Positions 43,362 through 52,331 of a DNA stretch of 64,000 bases are shown piece after piece; position 1 is the first letter of the stretch, and every line of letters starts with the position of its first letter. Origin of the DNA: Flavobacterium agricola (GTDB lineage Bacteria > Bacteroidota > Bacteroidia > Flavobacteriales > Flavobacteriaceae); assembly GCF_025919725.1 (NCBI RefSeq), contig NZ_CP081495.1, forward strand, positions 1,798,001 through 1,862,000, read 5' to 3'. Below the pieces are notes generated by a model. The model was not told the DNA's origin. It did not search any database and saw only the letters and a program-made list of their open reading frames with translations. The translations under genes and the position numbers were made by a program.

Positions 43362-44987
43362 ATGTCAAAAGGATTTTTTAATGTTCCTGTTGCTGTTAAC
43401 GAGCCTGTAAAGGCATACGCACCAGGATCGTCAGAAAGAGAAGAAGTTTTAAAAGCTTTTAAATCATTTTATTCTCAAACTGTAGATATTCCATTATATA
43501 TTGGTAAAGAAGAAGTTAGAACAGGAAAAACTAAAAATTTATTTCCTCCATTTGATCACCAACATCATTTAGGTGTTTACCACGAAGCAGACGAAACTTT
43601 AGTTAAAAAAGCGATTGCTGAAGCTATGGAAGCGCGTAAAAAATGGTCACAAATGGCTTGGGAACACAGAGCAGCAATTTTTTTAAAAGCTGCTGATTTA
43701 TTAGCTGGTCCTTACCGTGCAAAAATAAATGCAGCAACTATGATTGCGCAAGGAAAAACGGTACATCAAGCAGAAATTGATTCGGCTTGTGAATTTATCG
43801 ACTTCCTACGTTTCAACGTTCAGTACATGACTGAAATTTACAAACAACAACCAGTATCTTCTAAAGGAGTTTGGAACCGTGTAGAACAACGTCCATTAGA
43901 AGGTTTTGTATATGCAATCACACCATTTAACTTCACAGCTATTTCTGGTAACTTACCATCTTGTGTGGCTATGATGGGTAACGTTGTAGTATGGAAACCA
44001 GCTGCAACACAAATTTACTCAGCAAATGTAATTGTTGAAGTATTTAAAAAAGCAGGTTTACCTGACGGCGTAATTAACGTTGTTTACGGAAATTCTGCAA
44101 TGATTACTGATACTGTATTAAATTCGGTTGATTTTGCTGGAATTCACTTCACAGGATCAACAGGCGTATTTAACGATTTCTGGAAAATAATTGGTCAAAA
44201 CATAAGCAAATACAAAACTTACCCACGTATTGTTGGTGAAACAGGTGGTAAAGATTTTGTTTGGGCACACCCAACTGCTGATGCAAAAGAAGTTGCAACT
44301 GCACTTTCTCGCGGAGCGTTTGAATACCAAGGACAAAAATGTTCGGCAGCTTCTCGAGCGTACATTCCTGCTTCATTATGGGAAGATGTTAAAAAATATG
44401 TAGTTGCTGATGTTAGCTCATTTAAAATGGGATCACCAGAAGATATGAGCAACTTTGTTTCTGCTGTAATCACCGAAAGTTCTTTTGATAAATTAGCTAA
44501 AGCTATTGATGATGCAAAAGCATCTAACGAAGCTGAAATTGTTGTTGGTGGTGGATACGATAAATCTAAAGGTTGGTTTATTGAACCTACGGTTATTGTA
44601 ACAACAAACCCAAAATATGATACAATGGAGCGTGAATTATTCGGTCCGGTATTAACGGTTTATGTTTATGAAGATGCGAAATGGGAAGAAAGCTTACAAT
44701 TAGTTGACAGCACTTCTGAATACGCATTAACAGGAGCTATTTTCTCTGGTTGTCGTTATGCTATTGAAACAGCATCTAAAGCATTAGAAAATGCTGCTGG
44801 TAACTTCTACATTAACGATAAGCCAACTGGTGCTGTTGTAGGACAACAACCTTTTGGTGGTGCAAGAGGGTCTGGAACTAATGATAAAGCAGGTTCTATG
44901 GTAAACTTGTTACGTTGGGTTTCTCCGCGTACAATTAAAGAAACATTTGTACCAGATACAGATTACAGATATCCTTTTTTAGGATAA
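43362..44987 (+). CDS. pruA: L-glutamate gamma-semialdehyde dehydrogenase
   Basis: The second step of proline catabolism: oxidises glutamate semialdehyde to glutamate with NAD+. The 541 aa contain GIHFTGSTGVF (cofactor site), the catalytic Glu in VGETGGKDFVW, the nucleophile Cys in YQGQKCSAASR, and the C-terminal DKPTGAVVGQQPFGG. No proline dehydrogenase domain is fused, so it is the monofunctional form. A terminator follows at once. Confidence 0.95.
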   Translation: MSKGFFNVPVAVNEPVKAYAPGSSEREEVLKAFKSFYSQTVDIPLYIGKEEVRTGKTKNLFPPFDHQHHLGVYHEADETLVKKAIAEAMEARKKWSQMAWEHRAAIFLKAADLLAGPYRAKINAATMIAQGKTVHQAEIDSACEFIDFLRFNVQYMTEIYKQQPVSSKGVWNRVEQRPLEGFVYAITPFNFTAISGNLPSCVAMMGNVVVWKPAATQIYSANVIVEVFKKAGLPDGVINVVYGNSAMITDTVLNSVDFAGIHFTGSTGVFNDFWKIIGQNISKYKTYPRIVGETGGKDFVWAHPTADAKEVATALSRGAFEYQGQKCSAASRAYIPASLWEDVKKYVVADVSSFKMGSPEDMSNFVSAVITESSFDKLAKAIDDAKASNEAEIVVGGGYDKSKGWFIEPTVIVTTNPKYDTMERELFGPVLTVYVYEDAKWEESLQLVDSTSEYALTGAIFSGCRYAIETASKALENAAGNFYINDKPTGAVVGQQPFGGARGSGTNDKAGSMVNLLRWVSPRTIKETFVPDTDYRYPFLG

Positions 44988-44996
44988 TCATCATAC

Positions 44997-45026
44997 AAAA
45001 AAGCCAGCTGATAGCTGGCTTTTTTT
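44997..45026. terminator. terminator between pruA and the copper operon
   Basis: A 13-bp stem AAAAAAGCCAGCT / AGCTGGCTTTTTT with a 3-nt loop, between convergent transcripts. Confidence 0.88.
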
Positions 45027-45597
45027 ATAACTCATCTAAACCTTTTCGGTTGTTTTTTGTAGCAGTTTTAAAAACTTTTGGCGGTACACCAACTATATTT
45101 TTAAATTGTTTGGATAAATAAGGAACGCTGCTATAATTTAATTGAAAAGCAATTTCTTTTAATGACAAATCGTTGTAAATTAAAAGTTCTTTAACCTTTT
45201 CAATTCGCAATTCAATAGCCAATTGTTCAATTGTTTTACTTTTATGCTTAAAGTAAACTTCGTTAAGTTTGGCTATTTCTATTCCAATTTTTTGTTCTAA
45301 ATATTCTTTAAAACCAATTACAAACTTTTCATCATTTTCTGCTGCATAATACTGAATCAAGTTTTGCTTTATTTTATCAACTAAAATATTTTCCTGATCT
45401 TGTAACAACTCAAAACCAATCGCTTCGATCGCATTTTTAAATAAATTGATTTGATTAGCAGTGAGCGGTTCGTGAAAAAAAACTTCACCCAACTCAATTT
45501 TACGCACCGGTAATTTTTGTTGCGTAGTAATTTGTTCAATCGCTAAAACACAGCGCTGACAAACCATATTTTTAATGGGTAAGCTTGTATGTTGCAT
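45025..45597 (-). CDS. AraC family regulator with N-terminal metal-binding-like domain
   Basis: A 190-aa protein combining two parts. Residues 1-65 resemble a heavy-metal-associated domain with a Cys pair in NMVCQRCVLAIEQI. Residues about 85-185 are an AraC-type DNA-binding domain (ELLIYNDLSLKEIAFQLNYSSVPYLSKQFK then VGVPPKVFK). It is last in the copA-copZ operon (one-base TAATG overlap with the chaperone gene), so it is likely a copper-responsive regulator. That role is inferred from domain and position. Confidence 0.78.
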   Translation of the reverse strand: MQHTSLPIKNMVCQRCVLAIEQITTQQKLPVRKIELGEVFFHEPLTANQINLFKNAIEAIGFELLQDQENILVDKIKQNLIQYYAAENDEKFVIGFKEYLEQKIGIEIAKLNEVYFKHKSKTIEQLAIELRIEKVKELLIYNDLSLKEIAFQLNYSSVPYLSKQFKNIVGVPPKVFKTATKNNRKGLDEL

Positions 45598-45806
45598 TAT
45601 TGCTTTTCAATCTTAAAACCAACTTGACGCAAAGCAGCTTTTACCTCGTCGGTAACCTCATCTTCAGATTCAATCGTTAAAAGTTTAGCAGGATTATCTG
45701 TGTCAACATGCCAAGATTTTACCACTTCTAATTGATTTAAAACTGGAGTAACTTTTGCAACACAACTGCCACAATTTATGTTTGATTTGTACGTAACTTT
45801 TTTCAT
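45597..45806 (-). CDS. heavy-metal-associated (CopZ-like) chaperone
   Basis: A 69-aa single-domain metallochaperone with the ferredoxin-like fold. The metal-binding motif is INCGSCVAKV (CxxC at 12-15). It lies between copA and the AraC regulator with a 10-bp gap to copA, so it is expected to carry Cu(I) to CopA. Metal identity is inferred from context. Confidence 0.85.
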   Translation of the reverse strand: MKKVTYKSNINCGSCVAKVTPVLNQLEVVKSWHVDTDNPAKLLTIESEDEVTDEVKAALRQVGFKIEKQ

Positions 45807-45816
45807 ATGTATATAA

Positions 45817-48204
45817 TTATTTAAATTTTAATCGCAAACTATTTGCTACCACGCTAACCGAACTTAATGCCATTGCTGCTCCAGCCCACATCGGGTTTAA
45901 TAAAAAGCCATTGTAAAAATACAATGCTCCGGCTGCAATTGGAATACCAATAATATTATAAATAAAAGCCCAAAACAAATTTTGTTTGATGGTATTTTGT
46001 GTTTGCTTAGAAACGCTAATGGCTTGCGGAATTTTATCTAAATCGGATGAAATAATAGTCATTTGGGCAACGTCCATAGCTACATCACTGCCTTTACCCA
46101 TAGCTAAGCTAACATCGGCCTGAGCTAAAGCATTGGTATCGTTTACCCCATCACCCACCATGGCTACAACTTTACCTTGAGCTTGTAGTTGCTTTACGTA
46201 AGCAGCTTTTTCATCGGGCAAAACACCGGCTTTAAATGTTTTAATACCTACTTGGTTTGCAATGGCTTGTGCCGTTTCATATTGATCACCCGTTAACATA
46301 ATAACATCAATATGCATTTTTTGTAGGTGATCAATGGCATTTTTAGATGTTGCTTTTACTGCATCTGCAATAGCTAGAACTCCTAACAAGTTGTTATTTT
46401 TAGCAAAATAAATAATGGTTTCGGCAAGGTTTTTTCGGTTATTTTTCCAATCTAAAACATCAATTGGTATGCTAATTTTATTTTGCTCCATTAAAGGTAA
46501 ATTACCCACCCAAAACGTATCGTTAAAATAAGTTGCTTTAACGCCTTGCCCAACTAAATTTTCGATAGTTATGTTTTCTATATAACGAGTTTCATCTTTA
46601 AAATAGTTTACAACTGCATCAGCTAACGGATGTTCGGATTGTTTTTCGATGCTGTATAAAACTTCTATTTCTGGAGCTTGTAATCCGTAAGTTGCTTGTA
46701 CGCTAGGTTCGCCTTTTGTAATGGTTCCGGTTTTATCTAAAACTACGGTTGTAATATGTTGGGCGCGTTCTAAACTTTCGGCATCTTGAACTAAAATTCC
46801 TTTTTCGGCAGCTTTACCCATACCAACCATTATAGCAGTTGGTGTTGCTAAACCTAAAGCACATGGGCAGGCAATAACTAAAACGGTTACAAAGGCGTTA
46901 AGTCCTAAAACAAAACCGTTTTGTGAGGCTAGAAACAACCAAACAAAAAAACTTAAACATGCGATTGCAACAACAATTGGAACAAATATTTTAGAAACCT
47001 TATCTACCAAATGTTGAATGGGTGCTTTACTGCTTTGCGCTTGTTCTACTTTTAAAATAATTTGACTTAATAAAGTTTGGCTGCCAACTTTGTTAGCTTG
47101 TATTCTAAAACTACCTTTTTGATTTAAAGTTCCGGCATAAACAGTATCATTAATCTGTTTAGCAACAGCAATGGGTTCGCCCGTTATCATGCTCTCATCT
47201 ACATACGATGAGCCAGAAATTACGTGCCCATCTACAGGAATTTTATCACCTGGTTTAACAACTACCCAATCGCCTACTAAAACTTCATCAATTGTAATTT
47301 CAATTTCTTGATTGTTACGAATTACCCATAAATTTTTTGCTTGTAAACCCATTAATTTTTCGAGCGAATCAAAGGTTTGTATTTTGGCTCTTTCTTCTAA
47401 AAAACGTCCAAAAAGCACAAAAGCAATTACAATTCCTGCCGATTCGAAATATACATGTGCATGAATGCCACGTGCATGCCAAAAATCAGGAAAAAACAAA
47501 ACGAATAAGCTGTAAATATAAGCTACACCGGTGCTTAAAGCGACCAACGTATCCATATTTGCACTTTTAATTTTAGCTTGTTGATAAGCACGGACAAAAA
47601 AAGAATTACCAAAATACAAAACCAACGGCGTTGCAAGCACAAACATAATCCAATTGGCATATGGCACATCCATAAAAAACATACCAATAACCAATAAAGG
47701 CAATGCAAAAATGGTTGCCCCGATTAGCTTAAATTGCAATTGTTTAAATTGTTTGCGCTTTATTTCTTTCTGTTTTTCTTTATCTTTTTTTAAATCTTCA
47801 ATCAATAAATCAAAACCTGCATTTTGAACCGCTGTTTTTAATTGGTGGGGTTGCACAATATTTGCTGCATATTTTACAACGGCTTGCTGCGTAGCGTAAT
47901 TAACTTCGGCACTAAAAACACCAACCTGATCTTGTAATATAGATTGGCTTGATGATGCACATGCTGCACACGACATGTTAAGCACCGGATAAGTGCTTTC
48001 TATTAAATCAAGATTAATTTGCTGCTGTTTTAAAAAAGCAACAAATTCTAACCAATGATCGGGATCGAAGGCTTTGCCAGATTCAACCTGTAAAACATGT
48101 TGTTGATTTTTTGGCTGCCAAGATGTATTATTTTGAATCCAATCTAAAACTGCATTTGCTTGTTGCGTAGATAAAGACGGAAAATTGATAGTAAACGAAT
48201 GCAT
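45817..48204 (-). CDS. copA: copper-translocating P-type ATPase
   Basis: A P1B-type ATPase (795 aa) exporting copper across the inner membrane. The ATG at 48204 (HSFTINFPSL) is preferred; an upstream ATG adds 34 residues that look unrelated. An HMA domain (NMSCAACASS) precedes the eight-helix core. Motifs are the transport CPC (VIACPCALGLATPTA), DKTGTITKG (phosphorylated Asp), SEHPLADAV, GDGVND and TGE. It heads the operon copA - chaperone - regulator. Confidence 0.93.
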   Translation of the reverse strand: MHSFTINFPSLSTQQANAVLDWIQNNTSWQPKNQQHVLQVESGKAFDPDHWLEFVAFLKQQQINLDLIESTYPVLNMSCAACASSSQSILQDQVGVFSAEVNYATQQAVVKYAANIVQPHQLKTAVQNAGFDLLIEDLKKDKEKQKEIKRKQFKQLQFKLIGATIFALPLLVIGMFFMDVPYANWIMFVLATPLVLYFGNSFFVRAYQQAKIKSANMDTLVALSTGVAYIYSLFVLFFPDFWHARGIHAHVYFESAGIVIAFVLFGRFLEERAKIQTFDSLEKLMGLQAKNLWVIRNNQEIEITIDEVLVGDWVVVKPGDKIPVDGHVISGSSYVDESMITGEPIAVAKQINDTVYAGTLNQKGSFRIQANKVGSQTLLSQIILKVEQAQSSKAPIQHLVDKVSKIFVPIVVAIACLSFFVWLFLASQNGFVLGLNAFVTVLVIACPCALGLATPTAIMVGMGKAAEKGILVQDAESLERAQHITTVVLDKTGTITKGEPSVQATYGLQAPEIEVLYSIEKQSEHPLADAVVNYFKDETRYIENITIENLVGQGVKATYFNDTFWVGNLPLMEQNKISIPIDVLDWKNNRKNLAETIIYFAKNNNLLGVLAIADAVKATSKNAIDHLQKMHIDVIMLTGDQYETAQAIANQVGIKTFKAGVLPDEKAAYVKQLQAQGKVVAMVGDGVNDTNALAQADVSLAMGKGSDVAMDVAQMTIISSDLDKIPQAISVSKQTQNTIKQNLFWAFIYNIIGIPIAAGALYFYNGFLLNPMWAGAAMALSSVSVVANSLRLKFK

Positions 48205-48296
48205 AGCTTGTTGTTTGAATATCAAAGTTCGGAAATTAAACTTAAAATGTTTTATACAATTGCCGCTATTTGTTATACTGCTTTTGTTACTAACAG

Positions 48297-48419
48297 TTAT
48301 TAACAAAATACCAACTTATAAACATTTAATGTTAATAACTTAATAAACATAAGCAAAACAGCTATTTATATAAATTAGTTATTAACAATATTTATTAACA
48401 AAGTTTGCAGTTATTAACA
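48297..48419. repeat. cluster of DnaA-box-like 9-mers (cluster A)
   Basis: Six 9-mers of the form TTATNAACA within 123 bp: TTATTAACA at 48297, 48379, 48392 and 48411 (plus), one on the minus strand at 48330-48338, and TTATAAACA at 48316-48324. The stretch is very AT-rich and non-coding, between copA and rsmG. The pattern differs from the E. coli DnaA box (TTATCCACA) at one or two positions. It may be a replication origin half or binding sites for another protein. Confidence 0.5.
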
Positions 48420-48442
48420 GCCAGTTAAAAATAAGCAACAAA

Positions 48443-48471
48443 AAATCCCAAAACAAATAGCTTTGGGATTT
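48443..48471 (-). terminator. terminator after rsmG
   Basis: Inverted repeat AAATCCCAAA / TTTGGGATTT, with a T run on the minus strand, just past the rsmG stop. Confidence 0.75.
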
Positions 48472-48480
48472 AGATATTTT

Positions 48481-49113
48481 TTATAATCCTTTATATTTTA
48501 AAGGTAAATGCACTACTTTTTTAGTTTCAAAAAATTCATCTTCAAAAAAATCAGACAAATCATATAAGGTTGCGCGTGGATAATCTTGCAATTCTTCTGT
48601 TAAATCTCCACCTTTTAAATATAATACACCGTTTAACAGCTCGTGCTGATTATCTTTTTTAGTACGGTGTCTAATCCATTTCACAAAATCGGGCATGTTT
48701 GTAACCGCTCGAGAAACAATAAAATCGAATTGCTCTTCTACCTTTTCAGCTCTTTTTTGTTCGGCTTTAATGTTGGTTAAACCTAAACCTGCAATTACCT
48801 CGTTTACCACTTTAATTTTTTTGGCAATAATATCAATCGCATAAAAATTAGTTTCAGGAAACAAAATTGCTAATGGAATTGCCGGAAAACCACCACCGGT
48901 ACCCACATCCATAACATGCGCACCTGGATTAAATTTTTGCACTTTGGCAATACCTAATGAATGTAAAACGTGTTTGGTATATAACTCGTCAATATCTTTA
49001 CGAGAAATAACGTTAATTTTTGCATTCCAATCTTTATATAAAGGTTCAAGTTTTTCGAATTGTGTAACCTGCTCTGGGGTTAGGTCTGGAAAATATTTTA
49101 AAATATCTTTCAT
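48481..49113 (-). CDS. rsmG: 16S rRNA (guanine-527-N7)-methyltransferase
   Basis: Methylates G527 of 16S rRNA. The 210 aa contain LYKDWNAKINVISRKDID, the SAM motif VMDVGTGGGFPAIPLAI, and RAEKVEEQFDFIVSRAV. The start MKDILKYFPD is chosen because a TACTTTTG promoter box lies between it and an upstream ATG at 49140. In many bacteria rsmG (gidB) sits next to oriC, which is relevant to the 9-mer clusters on either side. Confidence 0.94.
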   Translation of the reverse strand: MKDILKYFPDLTPEQVTQFEKLEPLYKDWNAKINVISRKDIDELYTKHVLHSLGIAKVQKFNPGAHVMDVGTGGGFPAIPLAILFPETNFYAIDIIAKKIKVVNEVIAGLGLTNIKAEQKRAEKVEEQFDFIVSRAVTNMPDFVKWIRHRTKKDNQHELLNGVLYLKGGDLTEELQDYPRATLYDLSDFFEDEFFETKKVVHLPLKYKGL

Positions 49114-49129
49114 GATAATAAATTTTAGG

Positions 49130-49137
49130 CAAAAGTA
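49130..49137 (-). promoter_or_regulatory. -7 promoter box for rsmG
   Basis: TACTTTTG on the minus strand, 16 nt before the chosen ATG and downstream of the ATG at 49140. It decides the start. Confidence 0.5.
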
Positions 49138-49194
49138 CATTTTTTTATGTATTATATTTAGGTAAAAAAAGCGAAAAGATTCAACTTAATATGC

Positions 49195-49202
49195 TAAATT
49201 TG
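49195..49202 (+). promoter_or_regulatory. -7 promoter box for the aminotransferase gene
   Basis: TAAATTTG, 47 nt before the ATG at 49250. Confidence 0.4.
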
Positions 49203-49249
49203 ATATTCGTTTACGAACAACCAAATTTTAATTTATTATTATACATAAC

Positions 49250-50434
49250 ATGAATCCACTATCTGACAGAATCAAAAACCTATCTGTTTCTCAAACCTTA
49301 GCTATGGCAGCTAAAGCAAGAGAACTAAAAGCCCAAGGAATTGATATTATTAGTTTAAGTTTAGGGGAGCCAGATTTTTTTACACCTGATGTAATTAAAG
49401 AAGCAGCAAAACGTGCGATTGATGAAAACTGGAGTACCTACTCACCAGTTGATGGGTACGTAGAATTAAAACAAGCTATTCAACATAAATTTAAACGTGA
49501 CAATAATTTAACTTACGATTTAAATCAAATTGTAGTTTCTACCGGAGCAAAACAATCTTTATACAACATAGCACAAGCTATGATAAATCCTGGGGACGAA
49601 GTTATTTTACCTGCTCCTTATTGGGTTTCTTACTCTGAAATTGTTAAAATGGCTGGTGGAATTCCGGTTGAAGTTCCGACTACGGTAGAAAGCGATTTTA
49701 AAATGACGCCAGCGCAATTAGCAGCAGCTGTTACGCCTAAAACAAAAATGATGTGGTTTAGTTCGCCTTGTAACCCATCAGGTTCTATTTACAATAAAGA
49801 AGAATTAACAGCATTAGCTGAAGTTTTAGTTAAAAATAATATTTACGTAGTTTCTGACGAAATTTACGAACACATAAATTTTACGGGCAATCACTGCTCA
49901 ATTGCTTCAATACCGGGCATGTTTGATTTAACCATTACCGTTAATGGTGTTGCCAAAGCATTTGCTATGACCGGCTACCGAATTGGTTATATTGGAGCGC
50001 CAGAAGCTATTGCAAAAGCTTGTACAAAACTGCAAGGGCAAGTAACTTCTGGAGCAAACTCAATTGCGCAACGCGCTACCATTACAGCCATTGAAACCGA
50101 TCCGAAAACATTTAGTTACATGACTGAAGCTTTTCATAAACGCAGAGATTTAGTAGTTGGTTTACTAAAAGAAATTCCTGGTTTTAAAATTAACATACCA
50201 GAAGGAGCGTTTTATGTTTTTCCTGATGTTTCTGAGTTTTTTGGTAAAACCTTAAAAGGGACCTTAATTAACAATGCCGACGATTTTTCGTTATTTTTAC
50301 TAGAGCATGCTAATGTTGCTACGGTAACCGGAGCAGCTTTTGGTAATGCTAATTGCATCCGTTTATCTTATGCTATAAGCGAAGAATTACTTAAAGAAGC
50401 ATTACGCAGAATTAAAGATGTTACCGCTTTTTAA
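49250..50434 (+). CDS. class I/II PLP-dependent aminotransferase (aspartate aminotransferase-like)
   Basis: A 394-aa aminotransferase, closest in character to bacterial aspartate aminotransferases. Visible are LSLGEPDFFTPDVIKEAAK, VSTGAKQSLYNIAQA, PYWVSYSEIVK, FSSPCNPSGSIY, SDEIYEHI and the PLP-Lys segment VNGVAKAFAMTGYRIGYIG. It probably links oxaloacetate and aspartate. A terminator follows. Confidence 0.9.
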   Translation: MNPLSDRIKNLSVSQTLAMAAKARELKAQGIDIISLSLGEPDFFTPDVIKEAAKRAIDENWSTYSPVDGYVELKQAIQHKFKRDNNLTYDLNQIVVSTGAKQSLYNIAQAMINPGDEVILPAPYWVSYSEIVKMAGGIPVEVPTTVESDFKMTPAQLAAAVTPKTKMMWFSSPCNPSGSIYNKEELTALAEVLVKNNIYVVSDEIYEHINFTGNHCSIASIPGMFDLTITVNGVAKAFAMTGYRIGYIGAPEAIAKACTKLQGQVTSGANSIAQRATITAIETDPKTFSYMTEAFHKRRDLVVGLLKEIPGFKINIPEGAFYVFPDVSEFFGKTLKGTLINNADDFSLFLLEHANVATVTGAAFGNANCIRLSYAISEELLKEALRRIKDVTAF

Positions 50435-50454
50435 AAACAACAAATCAAAAATAC

Positions 50455-50486
50455 AAATCCCAATCGTTTAGATTGGGATTTTTTTG
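50455..50486 (+). terminator. terminator after the aminotransferase
   Basis: Stem AAATCCCAATC / GATTGGGATTT with loop GTTTA and a T run. Confidence 0.85.
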
Positions 50487-50554
50487 GCCTAAATAAAACG
50501 CGTTAATTTTAATGCAAACCAAGCTTTGTCATTATTCAATAAAAACAGAATGCG

Positions 50555-50562
50555 TATATTTG
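50555..50562 (+). promoter_or_regulatory. -7 promoter box for the CDF transporter gene
   Basis: TATATTTG, 64 nt before the ATG; a TTTG at 50525-50528 is 26 nt upstream, slightly far for the usual spacing. Confidence 0.4.
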
Positions 50563-50626
50563 GCGTACATCGGCTAGAAATTAATTTTTAAAAAACTTAA
50601 TTTAAACTTTAAACTTTATCAATCTC

Positions 50627-51511
50627 ATGTCAACAGCAAAAAAAGAAGCAATTCGCACCACCTATTTTAGCATTGTAAGCAGTTTTTCGCTGGCTTTAAT
50701 AAAAGGCATTGCTGGTGTTTTAGGTAATTCGTATGCGCTAATTGCTGATGCAATAGAATCTACTGCTGATGTTTTTGCTTCGATTTTGGTTTTATTTGGT
50801 ATTAAATACGCGCACAAACCTGCTGATTACGACCATCCGTACGGACACGGAAAAGCTGAAGCTTTAGTAACTTTTGTTGTTGTAGGTATTTTACTTTTTT
50901 CGGCCGGATTTATTGCTTATCAAAGTATTGAAAACATAACAACACCCCACGAAGGTCCGAAGGCTTGGACCTTGCTTGTTTTGTTAGGAATTATTGTTTG
51001 GAAAGAATATTCGTTTCAGGTCGTAATGAAAAAAGCAAAAAAAATTAATTCATCTGCCTTAGCGGCTGATGCCTGGCACCACCGAAGCGATGCCATTACA
51101 TCGGTTACCGCATTTGTAGGAATTACAATTGCTTTAACCATGGGGCCGGGTTATGAATCGGCTGATGATTGGGCCGCCCTTTTTGCTGCCTTATTTATTA
51201 TATACAACAGCTATAAAATTTTTAAACCTGCTTTAAATGAGGTAATGGATGAAACCTCGTACCCTGAAATTGAAGAAAAAATCAGAGCGATTGCCGCACA
51301 AGTTCCCGATATTTTAGGCACCGAGAAATGCATTATTAGAAAATCAGGAATTAAATATCATGTAGAACTTCATGCACTGGTTGAGGAAAACATGACAGTA
51401 AGAAAAAGTCATGATTTGGGCCATGTTTTAAAAGATACGCTTAATAAAAAAATTCCCGAATTGGGTTATATTATTATTCATATTGAACCTAATAATTGTA
51501 CAAACTGTTAA
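50627..51511 (+). CDS. cation diffusion facilitator transporter
   Basis: A 294-aa CDF antiporter, likely exporting Zn2+ or a related divalent ion against H+. The metal-site motifs in TM2 (ADAIESTADVFASILVLFG) and TM5 (DAWHHRSDAITSVTAFVG) are present, as is HPYGHGKAEALVTF. A C-terminal cytoplasmic domain (IEEKIRAIAAQVPDILG) ends IEPNNCTNC, whose two Cys residues may bind metal. The Crp gene starts 12 nt downstream. Confidence 0.92.
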   Translation: MSTAKKEAIRTTYFSIVSSFSLALIKGIAGVLGNSYALIADAIESTADVFASILVLFGIKYAHKPADYDHPYGHGKAEALVTFVVVGILLFSAGFIAYQSIENITTPHEGPKAWTLLVLLGIIVWKEYSFQVVMKKAKKINSSALAADAWHHRSDAITSVTAFVGITIALTMGPGYESADDWAALFAALFIIYNSYKIFKPALNEVMDETSYPEIEEKIRAIAAQVPDILGTEKCIIRKSGIKYHVELHALVEENMTVRKSHDLGHVLKDTLNKKIPELGYIIIHIEPNNCTNC

Positions 51512-51523
51512 ATAACAACAACT

Positions 51524-52099
51524 TTGGATTTACTTATACAAAACTTTCAGAAACATGTTGATCTTACTGAAGAAGAACAACGCTTAATTTTAAGCTTAGT
51601 GGAGAAAGAAAGCTATAAAGCACGTACCATTTTATTAAAACCCGGAGAAATTGCCAATATTACTTATTTTGTAATTGAAGGCATGATTCGCAGTTACACG
51701 GTAGATACCAACGGAACCGAACATGTTTTAAGTTTGGCATCACCCAATTGGTTTATAACTGATATGTACAGTTTGGTTTCTAGAAAACCGGCGCAACAAT
51801 ATTTATCTGTAATAAACGATGCGATTGTTTATAAACTGAGCCGTGAAAATCAGGAAAAACTTTATGTACAAGTACCTAAGTTAGAACGCTTTTTTAGAAT
51901 TTTAATTGAAAAATCGGTTGTAGCACATCAACAACGTTTAATTGATAATTTGTCGTTAACGGCAGAAGATCGTTATGCTAAATTTTGTTCTAAATATCCT
52001 GATTTTATTCAATGCATTCCGCAAAAATACATTGCATCTTATATTGGGGTTACGCCCGAATTTTTTAGTAAAATGAAAGCACGTTTATTAAAACGGTAA
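51524..52099 (+). CDS. Crp/Fnr family regulator
   Basis: A 191-aa regulator with a cyclic-nucleotide-binding-like N-terminal barrel (TILLKPGEIANITYFVIEGMIRSY) and a C-terminal helix-turn-helix (QKYIASYIGVTPEFFSKMKARLLKR). It starts with TTG, since no in-frame ATG or GTG occurs between the preceding stop and the conserved residues. It follows the CDF gene by 12 nt and may respond to or control it. The ligand is unknown. Confidence 0.85.
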   Translation: MDLLIQNFQKHVDLTEEEQRLILSLVEKESYKARTILLKPGEIANITYFVIEGMIRSYTVDTNGTEHVLSLASPNWFITDMYSLVSRKPAQQYLSVINDAIVYKLSRENQEKLYVQVPKLERFFRILIEKSVVAHQQRLIDNLSLTAEDRYAKFCSKYPDFIQCIPQKYIASYIGVTPEFFSKMKARLLKR

Positions 52100-52100
52100 T

Positions 52101-52297
52101 TGTTAATAACTTTGTTTATAACTACGTTTAAAACTTATTTATCAATTATAAATGAACAAATAAACAACACAGTTATCAACAATTCAAACAGAAGCAAAAC
52201 CCTGTAAATCAATGCATTTACAACATTATAAACAAATAGTTTATAACTTAAAATAAGGTTATAAACAATTATATAATAACTTAACTAGTTATCAACA
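52101..52297. repeat. cluster of DnaA-box-like 9-mers (cluster B)
   Basis: Six TTATNAACA-type 9-mers in 197 bp: TTATCAACA at 52173 and 52289, TTATAAACA at 52226 and 52259 (all plus), and on the minus strand TTATTAACA at 52101-52109 and TTATAAACA at 52113-52121. The stretch is AT-rich and non-coding, between the Crp-type gene and the antiporter terminator. It mirrors cluster A on the other side of the rsmG-to-crp block. Confidence 0.5.
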
Positions 52298-52298
52298 A

Positions 52299-52327
52299 AA
52301 AAAGGTTCGTAATTACGAACCTTTTTT
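52299..52327. terminator. terminator between crp-type and antiporter genes
   Basis: The palindrome GTTCGTAATTACGAAC with flanking A and T runs gives a stem of about 13 bp for both convergent genes. Confidence 0.8.
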
Positions 52328-52331
52328 ATTA

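Noticed and set aside
48205..48306. The 34-residue N-terminal extension of copA
   Set aside because: It does not resemble an HMA domain and runs into the regulatory region; the ATG at 48204 is a better start.
52299..52327. The palindrome GTTCGTAATTACGAAC as an operator
   Set aside because: It is flanked by A and T runs between convergent genes, so a terminator is the simpler reading.
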